Source: Gammaproteobacteria bacterium
Lineage (GTDB): Bacteria; Pseudomonadota; Gammaproteobacteria; Steroidobacterales; GCA-2729495
Direction: 5' to 3'
Assembly (NCBI GenBank): GCA_020851975.1
Contig: JADZBS010000054.1
Location: forward strand, 1 to 43,573
Length of the DNA stretch: 43,573 bases
Shown: positions 1 to 7,886 of the stretch, in pieces
Layout: each line of letters begins with the position of its first letter
How positions within the stretch are numbered: the first letter of the stretch is position 1
Notes under the pieces: model-generated
Database searches by the model: none
Seen by the model: the letters and a program-made list of their open reading frames with translations, nothing else
Told to the model about the DNA's origin: nothing
Program-made: the position numbers and the translations under genes

Positions 1-21
1 AACTTCGAAACTTCGACCCGG

Positions 22-55
22 CACCTTAGGCCGCACCTTATGCCCACCTTAGGCC
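22..55. repeat. Three short direct repeats after the DUF3501 gene
   Basis: Three near-identical 11-bp units (CACCTTAGGCC, CACCTTATGCC, CACCTTAGGCC) lie head to tail at 22-32, 34-44 and 45-55. Read on the minus strand they place TAAGGTG three times in a row, the first TAA being the DUF3501 stop codon. This looks like local duplication of the gene end. No function is visible. Confidence 0.6.
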
Positions 56-633
56 AGATCGGCGACGAGCGATTCGCGCAGAGCCTCGGGGACAGCGTCG
101 ATGCGCACCGTGAGCGCGGCATGTTCGACACCGGCGGCGAGCCCGGCGCCGGCGTGCATGGCGGCGGCCATGTCGGGCGTGAGCTCGAAGCGCAGGAAGT
201 GGACGGAAGAGGTCTTCTCGGCAGTGGCGCGCTCCATGTCCTCGTCGGCAATTGCATACACCGGCGGGAAGTCCCCGACCTGCACCCAGATGACGTGTTC
301 CACGCCGACGAGCCGGGCGAGCTCGCGGCGTCGCTCCTCCGGGTCGGGGTACTCGATCATGAGCGTGGCTTTCCAGTTGCACCCGTCGGGGACCAGCGGG
401 TTGTAGGCGTCGAGTTCGGCGCGGATGCCGTCCGGCTCGAAGATGCGCTCGATGCGCAGCATCTCCTGGATCTGGTACTGGATGGTCAGGCGGTCCTCGA
501 AGTACAGCGTGAGGTGAGCGCCGAGGGCAAGCCGGCGGTGCTGCTTGTGCTCGATCACCCGCGCGCGGAACTCGCTGCGATGGCGGGCGTACTCCTCCAG
601 ACCGTACAGGTCGCCAGGCGTCAGCGCATGCAA
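49..633 (-). CDS. DUF3501 family protein
   Basis: This 194-residue protein matches the DUF3501 family along its length. Recognisable stretches include YFEDRLTIQYQIQEMLR, the AYNPLVPDG block and EKTSSVHFLRFEL. No catalytic role is established for the family. The start chosen is TTG at 633: the alignment begins with LHALTPGDLY, there is no ATG in the right place, and a GAGGG Shine-Dalgarno sits about 7 nt upstream. It begins 10 bp after the upstream Fe-S oxidoreductase, so the two are surely co-transcribed and probably work together. Association with rubrerythrin and an HdrD/GlpC-like oxidoreductase is a recurring context for this family, which suggests a redox or oxidative-stress role. That role is inference. 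Confidence 0.85.
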   Translation of the reverse strand: MHALTPGDLYGLEEYARHRSEFRARVIEHKQHRRLALGAHLTLYFEDRLTIQYQIQEMLRIERIFEPDGIRAELDAYNPLVPDGCNWKATLMIEYPDPEERRRELARLVGVEHVIWVQVGDFPPVYAIADEDMERATAEKTSSVHFLRFELTPDMAAAMHAGAGLAAGVEHAALTVRIDAVPEALRESLVADLA

Positions 634-643
634 GGCACGACCC

Positions 644-1984
644 TCACAGCCCGTAGGCCTGCCGCAGCAGGGTGAGCGGATGGGTGTAATGGTCGCCACC
701 GAGCGCACCGGCGATCTGTTCGCCCGCCATGGGGCAGTCGCTGGTGAAGTGCGCGGCACCTGCGTCGCGCACGCGGCTCACCACCGGGGCGGCGATCCGC
801 AGCGAGGCGGCGCGAAAGCGCTGCTTCACGCCGTAGGTGCCGTCGTGACCCGAGCAGCGCTCGATCGGCTGCACCTGGGTGTCCGGCACCAGCTCCAGCA
901 GTTCCCGGGTCTTCAGGCCGATGTTCTGCACACGCAGGTGGCAGGGCACCTGGTAGGCCACCTTGCCGAGGCCGGCCGCGAAATCGGTGCGCAGCCTGCC
1001 GGCACGGTGCCGGGCCACGAGGTAGGCGAACGGGTCGAAGAACGCGCCAGCGACGCGGTTCACCGCATCGTCCCCGGGAAACATCAGCGGCAGTTCCTGC
1101 TTGAACATGAGCACGCAGGAGGGCACCGGCGCGACGATGTCCCAGCCCTCCGCCACGAGGTGCGCCAGCGCCGGCACGTTGGCGTCGCGCGAGCGCGCCA
1201 CGGCGTCGAGGTCGCCGAGTTCGAGCTTCGGCATGCCGCAGCAGCGCTCGGTGTCCGCCAGCCGCACCTCGATGCCGTTGTGCTCGAACACGGCCACCAG
1301 GTCCTCGCAGATGGCCGGCAGGTTGCGGTTGCCGTAACAGGTCGTGAACAACACGACGCGCCCCGTGGTTCCGCCGGCCGGTCCGGTGAGTGCCTGCGGC
1401 CGTGCCCGGCCGCTGCCGAGGCGCTGGCGTGCCGAACGCGACTCGTAACGCGGCAGGGGCGCGTCGCGGGCCACACCGAGCGTGTGCTCGAGCAGCGCGC
1501 GTCCGGCGCCGGTCGCGTTCACCGCATTGACCACCTCGGCGACCACCGGGATGCCGGCCAACCGGCCCACGGTGTCCGTGTCGGTCAGCAGCCGGTCGCG
1601 CCAGGGCGCACCCTCGGCGCGGAAGCGCTGCGCCTTGGCACGCAGCATCAGGTGCGGAAAATCGATGTTCCAGGGATGCGGCGGGACGTACGGACACTTC
1701 GACATGAAGCACATGTCGCAGAGGTAACAGTGGTCGACGACGTCGCGGAACACCTGTTTCGGCACACCCTCGAGTTCGCCGGTGTCGGTGGCATCGATGG
1801 CGTCGAAGAGCGTCGGAAAGGCATTGCACAGGCTGAAACAGCGCCGGCAGCCATGACAGACCTCGAACACGCGCTCGAGTTCCGCCTGCAGCGCGGTCTC
1901 GTCGTAGAACGAGGAGTTGCGCCAGTCGAGCGGGTGGCGGCGCGGTGCTTCGAGGCTGCCCTCGCGCGCTGTTTCGTCAGCCAT
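644..1984 (-). CDS. HdrD/GlpC-like Fe-S oxidoreductase with CCG domains
   Basis: The 446-residue product has an N-terminal pair of ferredoxin-like cysteine clusters, CHGCRRCFSLC and CYLCDMCFMSKCP, each able to hold a [4Fe-4S] cluster. Two cysteine-rich CCG-type blocks follow: TCYGNRN, ERCCGMPK and PSCVLMFKQE in the first; PCHLRVQNIG, ERCSGHDG and SDCPMAGEQ in the second. This is the layout of heterodisulfide reductase subunit D, GlpC and glycolate oxidase Fe-S subunits, which pass electrons between a flavoprotein and quinone or disulfide. No flavoprotein gene is adjacent. ATG at 1984 is preferred over ATG at 1990 because GGAG lies 6 nt before the former but touches the latter. It is followed 10 bp later by the DUF3501 gene. 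Confidence 0.85.
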   Translation of the reverse strand: MADETAREGSLEAPRRHPLDWRNSSFYDETALQAELERVFEVCHGCRRCFSLCNAFPTLFDAIDATDTGELEGVPKQVFRDVVDHCYLCDMCFMSKCPYVPPHPWNIDFPHLMLRAKAQRFRAEGAPWRDRLLTDTDTVGRLAGIPVVAEVVNAVNATGAGRALLEHTLGVARDAPLPRYESRSARQRLGSGRARPQALTGPAGGTTGRVVLFTTCYGNRNLPAICEDLVAVFEHNGIEVRLADTERCCGMPKLELGDLDAVARSRDANVPALAHLVAEGWDIVAPVPSCVLMFKQELPLMFPGDDAVNRVAGAFFDPFAYLVARHRAGRLRTDFAAGLGKVAYQVPCHLRVQNIGLKTRELLELVPDTQVQPIERCSGHDGTYGVKQRFRAASLRIAAPVVSRVRDAGAAHFTSDCPMAGEQIAGALGGDHYTHPLTLLRQAYGL

Positions 1985-2080
1985 GTGCATCTCCGATGGC
2001 CGGGATCCCGGAGCGGGCCGGCCTTGCCAGACCGTACCGGCACCCCGGGCGCTCGTCGCCCGGGACACCGGCCGACAGAC

Positions 2081-2500
2081 TCAGCGCCCCAGCGTGTCGA
2101 GCGCCTTCTGGAAGCGGTTGGCGTGCGAGCGCTCGGCCTTGGCCAGCGTCTCGAACCAGTCGGCGATTTCGCCGAAGCCCTCGTCGCGGGCCGCCTTGGC
2201 CATGCCCGGATACATGTCGGTGTACTCGTGGGTCTCGCCGGCAATGGCGGCCTTGAGGTTTGCCGACGTTTCGCCGATCGGCAGGCCGGTGGCCGGATCG
2301 CCGACCACCTCGAGGTACTCGAGGTGGCCGTGGGCATGGCCGGTCTCGCCCTCCGCCGTGGAGCGGAACACGGCGGCCACGTCGTTGTAGCCTTCGACGT
2401 CGGCCTTGGCTGCGAAATAGAGGTAGCGACGGTTCGCCTGGGACTCGCCCGCGAATGCGTCCTTGAGGTTCTTCTCGGTCTTGCTGCCCTTGAGATTCAC
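2081..2500 (-). CDS. Rubrerythrin-family di-iron protein, no rubredoxin domain
   Basis: The 139-residue product is a ferritin-like four-helix bundle of the rubrerythrin family, which reduces peroxide at a di-iron site. Helices carry the expected acidic and histidine ligands: GESQANRRYLYFA, EGETGHAHGHLE, GETHEYTDMYPG and AKAERSHANRF. The C-terminal rubredoxin domain of classical rubrerythrin is missing, so electrons must come from a partner; the downstream Fe-S oxidoreductase is a candidate (inference). The start is GTG at 2500, with AGGAG seven bases upstream. Protein similarity begins there rather than at the longer upstream frame. A 6+6 bp inverted repeat, GTCCCC/GGGGAC (2524-2540), lies in the leader. 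Confidence 0.9.
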   Translation of the reverse strand: MNLKGSKTEKNLKDAFAGESQANRRYLYFAAKADVEGYNDVAAVFRSTAEGETGHAHGHLEYLEVVGDPATGLPIGETSANLKAAIAGETHEYTDMYPGMAKAARDEGFGEIADWFETLAKAERSHANRFQKALDTLGR

Positions 2501-2562
2501 TTTATTTCTCCTCGCTGGTACCAGTCCCCGACCCGGGGACCGCATTTTTAGAATTCGTCTGA

Positions 2563-2591
2563 ATAGTGGGAGCCGTTCGCTGCGTTGTCAA
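2563..2591 (-). promoter_or_regulatory. Putative promoter of the rubrerythrin cluster
   Basis: On the minus strand TTGACA (2586-2591) is separated by 17 nt from CACTAT (2563-2568), placing a start of transcription about 55-60 nt before the rubrerythrin GTG. The -35 is a perfect sigma-70 match; the -10 is weaker. The 2501-2686 gap is divergent with xseB and holds nothing else recognisable apart from the leader inverted repeat at 2524-2540. Confidence 0.4.
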
Positions 2592-2686
2592 TTTGCAGGC
2601 CGGACTATACACGGCAGCGCGGCACGATTGACCGGCACGGAACGCTGTGCGAACGTGACGCGCCCTGTCCGCCTGTCGCCGCCACC

Positions 2687-2965
2687 ATGACCGAAGCCCG
2701 CCGTCCGCGCCTGGACCTCGAGAAAGCCCTCGCCGAACTCGAGGGCATCGTCGCTGAACTGGAGTCCGGCGACCTGCCGCTCGAGAAGGCACTGCGCCAG
2801 TTCGAGCGCGGCGTCAAGCTGAGCCGCGAATGCCAGGCGTCGCTGAAGGATGCCGAGCAGCGCGTGCAGGTCCTGGTGGAATCGGGGCTGAAGGATCTCG
2901 ATGCCCCCGCCCCGGAGGCCAGCGAGCCTGCGGAGGACGACGAGCAGGACGACGCCGACGCCTGA
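2687..2965 (+). CDS. xseB: Exodeoxyribonuclease VII small subunit
   Basis: The 92-residue product matches XseB, the small subunit of the XseA/XseB single-strand exonuclease in the cytoplasm. The hallmark helical segment [19 protein letters not shown], followed by [11 protein letters not shown], is clear. The last 20 residues are an acidic low-complexity tail rich in E, D and A. ATG at 2687 begins the conserved part; the longer frame upstream has no family similarity. In many gammaproteobacteria xseB is followed by ispA and dxs. Here it is alone and runs into the 3' end of the kinase gene 14 bp away. Confidence 0.92.
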   Translation: MTEARRPRLDLEKALAELEGIVAELESGDLPLEKALRQFERGVKLSRECQASLKDAEQRVQVLVESGLKDLDAPAPEASEPAEDDEQDDADA

Positions 2966-2979
2966 ACGGCGTCCGGCGC

Positions 2980-4242
2980 TCAGGTGCGGGTGCCGTTCGA
3001 CCCCTGCAGGCGGCGGATGAGCGAGCGCAGGAACACCTTGTTGAACCGCAGCTGGCAGTCCGTGGACACCTGCTCGAGCAGCGTGGCGCTGACGCTGAGT
3101 ACCGTGACCGAGCCATCGGCACGAATCGTGGAGTTGCGCTTCACACCACCGACGTAGCTGCTCTCGCCGAAGCAGTCGCCCTCGGTCAGGCTGCCGACGG
3201 CACTGGCGTTCATCTCCACGGTGACGTTACCCTCGACGATCACGTAGAACCGATCGTCCATCTCCCCCTCGCGCACGATCTCGTCACCCGGCCCGTATTC
3301 GCGCCACTCGCTCGCCCGCAGCAGCTCCCAGATCTCCGGCCCGGCGAAGTCGTGGAAGAAGCGCAGGCGGCGCAACTGGTCGAAATGCTCCTGATTGTCG
3401 GCCTTGGCGTACTGGTCGCGCAGCTGCTGGTAGACGCGGGTGAGCCGCGCCGAGAACTCCCCGGCGCTGATGCGCGCCGCCGGGTCCTTGGCGAGCACCG
3501 CCATGACGGCCTGCTCGAGCTCGTCGGGGATGCCGTCGCGCAGCGTGTGCAGCGGCGGCGGCGTGGCATAGACGATCTGGTTCAGCAGCCGCGACAGGGT
3601 GCTGGCGCGGAAGGGGCGAAAGCCGGTCAGCAGCTCGTAGGCCACCGCACCGAGCGAGTAGATGTCGGAAACCGGCGTGATCTCGGCCGATTCCACCTGC
3701 TCCGGCGACATGTAGCTCGGCGAGCCGGCGATGCCCTCGATCCTGGAGACATCGGCATCCCGCAACAGCGCGATGCCGAAGTCGATGATGCGCACGTCGT
3801 TGTCGCGCGTGAGCATGATGTTGCTAGGCTTGATGTCGCGGTGGATGACGCCACGCTTGTGGGCGTACTGCAGGGCACGGGCGCACTTGTAGGTCAGCTT
3901 GACGACGTCGTCGACGCGCAGCAGGTTGTCCGGCCGGCAGTAGGCACCGAGCGTGCGCGCACCCTGCACGTGCTCCATCACCACGTAGTACTGGCCGTTC
4001 TCCTCGCCGGCGTCGTAGATCGGCAGGATGTTCGGGTGCTGCAGCATCCCGACCATGCGCGCCTCGTTGAAGAACATCTTGCGGGCGTTGCGGACGCGCT
4101 CGGGATCCTCGCCGGTGACGATGTTGTAGACCTTGATGGCCACGTCCCGCTTGAAGTACGGGTCGTGGGAAAGATAGACGGTGCCGGTGCTGCCCTTGCC
4201 GACCTCGTTGACGATGACGTACTTGCCGATGCGCTCGGGCAC
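2980..4242 (-). CDS. Ser/Thr protein kinase fused to a cyclic-nucleotide-binding domain
   Basis: Residues about 8-270 form a Hanks-type (PknB-like) kinase: glycine loop GKGSTGTVY near 15, catalytic lysine in VAIK near 37, HRDIKPSN near 134, DFG near 154 and SPE in place of APE. All catalytic residues look intact. Residues about 300-410 form a Crp/cNMP-binding fold (RFYVIVEGNVTVEM, LTEGDCFGESSYVGG). There is no transmembrane segment or PASTA repeat, so it is cytoplasmic. The arrangement suggests a kinase controlled by cAMP, c-di-GMP or another ligand (inference). GTG at 4242 is preferred: GGGGGAGG lies 8 nt upstream and the gene then begins 53 bp after pgpA. A GTG at 4323 would add 27 low-complexity residues and overlap pgpA by 28 bp. 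Confidence 0.88.
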   Translation of the reverse strand: MPERIGKYVIVNEVGKGSTGTVYLSHDPYFKRDVAIKVYNIVTGEDPERVRNARKMFFNEARMVGMLQHPNILPIYDAGEENGQYYVVMEHVQGARTLGAYCRPDNLLRVDDVVKLTYKCARALQYAHKRGVIHRDIKPSNIMLTRDNDVRIIDFGIALLRDADVSRIEGIAGSPSYMSPEQVESAEITPVSDIYSLGAVAYELLTGFRPFRASTLSRLLNQIVYATPPPLHTLRDGIPDELEQAVMAVLAKDPAARISAGEFSARLTRVYQQLRDQYAKADNQEHFDQLRRLRFFHDFAGPEIWELLRASEWREYGPGDEIVREGEMDDRFYVIVEGNVTVEMNASAVGSLTEGDCFGESSYVGGVKRNSTIRADGSVTVLSVSATLLEQVSTDCQLRFNKVFLRSLIRRLQGSNGTRT

Positions 4243-4295
4243 GGCGGATGCCTCCCCCGCAGCGGTCGGGGCTGCGGGCAGGGCGGCGGCTTCGT

Positions 4296-4793
4296 TCAGG
4301 GCAGGGACTCGAAGAGTTTCCACAGGCTCGACATGACGACGGCCGCAAATGCGGCCGCTAACGCGTCATCGAGCATAATTCCGAGCCCGCCGGGGATTCT
4401 GTGATCAGCCTCCCGAATCGGCCAGGGCTTCCAGATGTCCATGATCCGGAAGGCCACGAAGGCCGTTGCCGACCAGGCGAATTCCCGAGGCGTGAGCGCG
4501 AGTACCGCCCACATCGCCACGATCTCGTCGAGCACGATGCCGGGATGATCGTGCACGCCGAGCCGCCGTGCGCTCGCGCCGCAGACCCAGACCCCGAGTA
4601 CGAAGCCTGCGGCCACCAGCCCCACGTGGACCAGGGCCGGGAGTGGCGGCACCAGCCAGAACAGCAGCACGGCGAGTGCCGAGCCGCAGGTGCCCGGCGC
4701 CACCGGCGCGAGCCCGATGCCGCCGCCGAAGGCAAGCCAGTGCACCGGGTCGCGCAGCACCGTCCGGGCGAGACCGACCCGTCGTCCCGGCAT
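4296..4793 (-). CDS. pgpA: Phosphatidylglycerophosphatase A
   Basis: The 165-residue integral membrane protein dephosphorylates phosphatidylglycerophosphate to phosphatidylglycerol. Family signatures are GIGLAPVAPGTCGS near the N-terminus, GIVLDEIVAMW in the middle and FRIMDIWKPWPIREAD toward the C-terminus, with several hydrophobic helices between. ATG at 4793 overlaps the thiL stop codon (TGATG), the usual translational coupling of these two genes. The longer upstream frame lies inside thiL and was rejected. Confidence 0.93.
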   Translation of the reverse strand: MPGRRVGLARTVLRDPVHWLAFGGGIGLAPVAPGTCGSALAVLLFWLVPPLPALVHVGLVAAGFVLGVWVCGASARRLGVHDHPGIVLDEIVAMWAVLALTPREFAWSATAFVAFRIMDIWKPWPIREADHRIPGGLGIMLDDALAAAFAAVVMSSLWKLFESLP

Positions 4794-5773
4794 CAGCGGC
4801 GTCCCGGTGCGAAATGCCGGAAGGTGCTGTCGGCGAAGCGGTAGCGCCGGCCGTCGAGCCGCCAGCGCAGCCCCGGGCGTGCGCTCACGGTGCCGAGCCG
4901 CGCAATGCCGCAAGGCCAGCGCTGCGCCGCGCGGGCCAGCAGCGGTTCACGCCGTGCCGGCACCGTGAACAGCAGTTCGTAGTCGTCGCCACCGGTGAGC
5001 GCCAGCAGCCGGCCGCGCGGCATGCCAGCCACGGCGCGCAACGCCGGCGACAGCGGGATCGCCGCCGCGTCGAGATCGGCGCCGAGGCCGCTCGCGCGCA
5101 GCAGCTTGCCGGCATCGTCGTGCAGGCCGTCGGACACATCCATCATCGCCGAGGCGAGCGGCACGAGCAGCCGGCCCTCGGTGAGCCGCGGCTGCGGATA
5201 GAGGAAGCGCTGTCGCAACTGCGCCGCAGCGCGCCCGCCGCGCGACCGCTCGAGCAGCAGGCGGCCGGCCACCGCATCGCCCGGGTGCCCGGTGACGTAA
5301 AGCCCGTCGCCAGGCCGCGCGGTGCTGCGCGGTACGTAGCGCCCGCGCCGCACCCGGCCATGCACGGTCACCGACATGCCGAGCGGCCCGCGCACGGTAT
5401 CGCCACCGATCAGCGCCACGCGCCAGGCATCGGCGAGCGCAAAGAACCCGCGTGCGAACTCGCGCAGCCAGGCACTGTCCGGTGCCGGCAGCGAGAGCGC
5501 GAGCGTGGCCCACAGCGGCTCGGCGCCCATGGCCGCGAGGTCGCTCAGGTTGACGGCCAGGCAGCGGTGGCCGATTGCGCGCGCCGGCGTGCCGGCCGGG
5601 AAGTGGACGCCCTCGAAGATGGCGTCCGCTGCAGTCACCAGGTCGTGGCCCGCCGCCAGGCGCGTCACGGCGGCGTCGTCGCCGATGCCGAGCAGCACGT
5701 CGCGCCGCCGGGCCGGGCGCACGAAGAAGCGTTCGATGATCGCAGCCTCGGTGAGCGGCGCCGGGCGGCTCAT
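4793..5773 (-). CDS. thiL: Thiamine-monophosphate kinase
   Basis: The 326-residue product is ThiL, which phosphorylates thiamine monophosphate to the cofactor thiamine pyrophosphate. It shows the AIR-synthase-type fold motifs: LLGIGDDAAV near 28, the metal-binding AADAIFEGVHF, NLSDLAAMGAEP, GGDTVRG and MMDVSDGLHDDAGKLL, with ALTGGDDYELLFTV near the C-terminus. Length is normal. It sits between nusB (30 bp upstream) and pgpA (overlap), the usual gammaproteobacterial order. Confidence 0.94.
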   Translation of the reverse strand: MSRPAPLTEAAIIERFFVRPARRRDVLLGIGDDAAVTRLAAGHDLVTAADAIFEGVHFPAGTPARAIGHRCLAVNLSDLAAMGAEPLWATLALSLPAPDSAWLREFARGFFALADAWRVALIGGDTVRGPLGMSVTVHGRVRRGRYVPRSTARPGDGLYVTGHPGDAVAGRLLLERSRGGRAAAQLRQRFLYPQPRLTEGRLLVPLASAMMDVSDGLHDDAGKLLRASGLGADLDAAAIPLSPALRAVAGMPRGRLLALTGGDDYELLFTVPARREPLLARAAQRWPCGIARLGTVSARPGLRWRLDGRRYRFADSTFRHFAPGRR

Positions 5774-5803
5774 GGATGTCGCGCCGGGCCGCGCGCGGCG
5801 GCC

Positions 5804-6229
5804 TCAGCCCTCCCGTGGTGGCGACGGGCGCAACCGGACCGCCATCAGATCGACCACCGCGTTGACGTAGCGAAAGCTGTCCTGCGCGCCAAATTCCCTG
5901 GCGAGTTCGACGGCCTCGTCGATCACCACGCGCGGCGGCACGTCGGGGTGGTCACGAAGCTCCGTGAGGGCGATCCACAGTACCGCGTGCTCCACCGGGT
6001 CGAGCTGGGCCACCGGGCGGTCGGCCGCCTGCGCGATCAGCACATCGAGGCCGGCCTCGGCGCCGACGATCTCGCCGAGCAGGAGACGAAAATAGCCGGC
6101 ATCGATGCCGCGGAACTCGCGGCTGTCGCTGAACTGCGCGTCGAGCTCGGCCGCATCGTGCCCGCCGAGCTGGCGCTGGTAGAGTGCCTGCAGCAGCAAC
6201 CGACGCGCACCGTGGCGCCCCCTGGCCAT
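5804..6229 (-). CDS. nusB: Transcription antitermination factor NusB
   Basis: The 141-residue all-helical RNA-binding protein matches NusB, which joins NusE (S10) at boxA during rRNA transcription antitermination. Visible signatures are RRLLLQALYQRQL at the N-terminus, LDPVEHAVLWIALTEL in the middle and RVVIDEAVELAREFG before the C-terminal FRYVNAVVD. It starts 16 bp after ribH and precedes thiL. Confidence 0.95.
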   Translation of the reverse strand: MARGRHGARRLLLQALYQRQLGGHDAAELDAQFSDSREFRGIDAGYFRLLLGEIVGAEAGLDVLIAQAADRPVAQLDPVEHAVLWIALTELRDHPDVPPRVVIDEAVELAREFGAQDSFRYVNAVVDLMAVRLRPSPPREG

Positions 6230-6245
6230 GAGAGCTGCTCCCCGC

Positions 6246-6713
6246 TCAGGACGCGATCTGCCGCAGCAGGCTCACCATCTCGATGGTGGCCAGCGCAGCG
6301 TCAGCGCCCTTGTTGCCGTGCTTCACACCGGACCGCTCCACGGCCTGGTCGACGGTGTCGCAGGTGAGCACGCCGAAGCCGATCGGCAGCTCGAACTCCT
6401 GGCTCACCCGGCCGAGACCTGCCGCGCACTCCGAGCACACGTAGTCGAAGTGCGGGGTGGCACCGCGGATGACGACGCCGAGGGCGACCAGCCCGTCGTA
6501 CTGGCGCGTGCGGGCCAGCCGGCGCGCCGCCAGCGGCAGCTCGAAGGCGCCCGGCACCCGCACCAGGTCGATCGCCGAGTCGGCGATGCCGTGCCGGCGC
6601 AGCGCGTCGCCAGCGCCGCGGATCAGGTCCTCGACGATACGGTCGTTGAAGCGGCCGGCGACGATGCAGAACTTCGCATCCCGCAGAGTGAGCTGTCCTT
6701 CGATGGTGCGCAT
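6246..6713 (-). CDS. ribH: 6,7-dimethyl-8-ribityllumazine synthase
   Basis: RibH joins 5-amino-6-ribitylaminouracil to 3,4-dihydroxybutanone phosphate to give the lumazine precursor of riboflavin. The 155-residue chain carries VAGRFNDRIVEDL, the substrate-binding VPGAFELPLAA, GVVIRGATPHFDYVC and a C-terminal GVKHGNKGADAA segment. It lies 28 bp downstream of ribBA in the transcription order. Confidence 0.95.
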   Translation of the reverse strand: MRTIEGQLTLRDAKFCIVAGRFNDRIVEDLIRGAGDALRRHGIADSAIDLVRVPGAFELPLAARRLARTRQYDGLVALGVVIRGATPHFDYVCSECAAGLGRVSQEFELPIGFGVLTCDTVDQAVERSGVKHGNKGADAALATIEMVSLLRQIAS

Positions 6714-6741
6714 GGGTTCCCTGTTGGCGGGCGCGATGGCA

Positions 6742-7881
6742 CTAGGCCGGATCGTCGACGTACTCTACAACCTCGAGGCCGAAGCCGGAAATGGCGTGCA
6801 TCTGCTTGGGCGCGCTCAGCACGCGCATGCGCGTGACGCCGAGATCGCGCAGGATCTGGGCGCCGGTGCCGAAGGTGCGCAGCACCGTGGTCCGCTCGCG
6901 CCGCCCCGCTTCCGGCGCACCGTTGGCCGCGAGCGCCCGGATGCTGTCGACCAGCTGGCGCGGTGCCTCCGGATAGCGCAGCAGCACCACCACGCCGCAG
7001 CCCGCCATGGCGATCCGGCGCAGGGCGGCGCGCAGCGGCCAGCCGAGCTGTGGGCTGCGCACGCCGATCACGTCGCCGAGCGTGTCCTGCACGTGCACCC
7101 GCACCAGCGGCACCTCGCCGGCAGCGAGATCACCGTGGACCAGCGCCAGGTGCACGTTGCGGTTGACATGATCCTCGTAGCAAAGCAGGCGGAATTCGCC
7201 GAACTCGGTCGCCACCGGCTGCTCCGAGATGCGCTCGACGGACACCTCGTGCTGCAGCCGGAAGCGGATCAGGTCGGCGATGCTGCCGATCTTCAGGCCA
7301 TGTTCGCGCGCGAACGCCTCGAGCTGCGGCCGGCGCGCCATGGAGCCGTCCTCGTTGAGGATCTCGACGATCACCGCCGCCGGCTCGAGCCCGGCGAGGC
7401 GCGCGAGGTCGCAGCCCGCCTCGGTGTGCCCGGCGCGCGTCAGCACGCCGCCCGGCTGGGCCATCAGCGGGAACACGTGGCCGGGCTGGCGCAGATCCTC
7501 CGGATGCGCCTCAGGCGCCACGGCGACGCGGATGGTGCGGGCACGGTCATGGGCCGAGATGCCGGTGGTCACGCCTTCCGCGGCCTCGATCGACACCGTG
7601 AAGTTGGTGGCATGGCTTTCGTCGGTACCAGTGACCATCAGCGGCAGGCGCAGTTGCAGGCAGCGATTGCGGGTGAGCGTGAGGCAGATCAGCCCGCGCC
7701 AGTAGCGGGCCATGTAGTTGATGTCCTCGGGCCGCACCCGCGCGGCGGCCATGAGCAGGTCGCCTTCGTTCTCGCGATCCTCGTCGTCGACGATGATGAC
7801 CATGCGTCCGTCGCGGATGTCGGCGATGATCTCCTGGACATCGGCGAAGGCTGCGTGGTTGCTGCTGGCGGTTTGTGGCAT
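6742..7881 (-). CDS. ribBA: RibBA-like protein: DHBP synthase with degenerate GTP cyclohydrolase II domain (RibBX type)
   Basis: Residues about 1-205 are an intact 3,4-dihydroxy-2-butanone 4-phosphate synthase (IIVDDEDRENEGDLLMAA, DESHATNFTVSI, GHVFPLMAQPGGVLTRAGHT). The C-terminal half has the GTP cyclohydrolase II fold but lacks its zinc site. Where RibA has HSEC and RCDCG-type cysteines, this protein reads HVQDTLGDVIGVRSPQLGW with no cysteine. It therefore probably makes only the four-carbon precursor, and a separate ribA should exist elsewhere. The same situation is known from RibBX fusions in gammaproteobacteria. ATG at 7881 is chosen by similarity, 5 bp after ribE; the longer frame overlaps ribE. 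Confidence 0.9.
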   Translation of the reverse strand: MPQTASSNHAAFADVQEIIADIRDGRMVIIVDDEDRENEGDLLMAAARVRPEDINYMARYWRGLICLTLTRNRCLQLRLPLMVTGTDESHATNFTVSIEAAEGVTTGISAHDRARTIRVAVAPEAHPEDLRQPGHVFPLMAQPGGVLTRAGHTEAGCDLARLAGLEPAAVIVEILNEDGSMARRPQLEAFAREHGLKIGSIADLIRFRLQHEVSVERISEQPVATEFGEFRLLCYEDHVNRNVHLALVHGDLAAGEVPLVRVHVQDTLGDVIGVRSPQLGWPLRAALRRIAMAGCGVVVLLRYPEAPRQLVDSIRALAANGAPEAGRRERTTVLRTFGTGAQILRDLGVTRMRVLSAPKQMHAISGFGLEVVEYVDDPA

Positions 7882-7886
7882 GACTG

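Noticed and set aside
4243-4323. Longer kinase start at GTG 4323
   Set aside because: It would overlap pgpA by 28 bp and add low-complexity residues without a Shine-Dalgarno, whereas GTG 4242 has a strong one.
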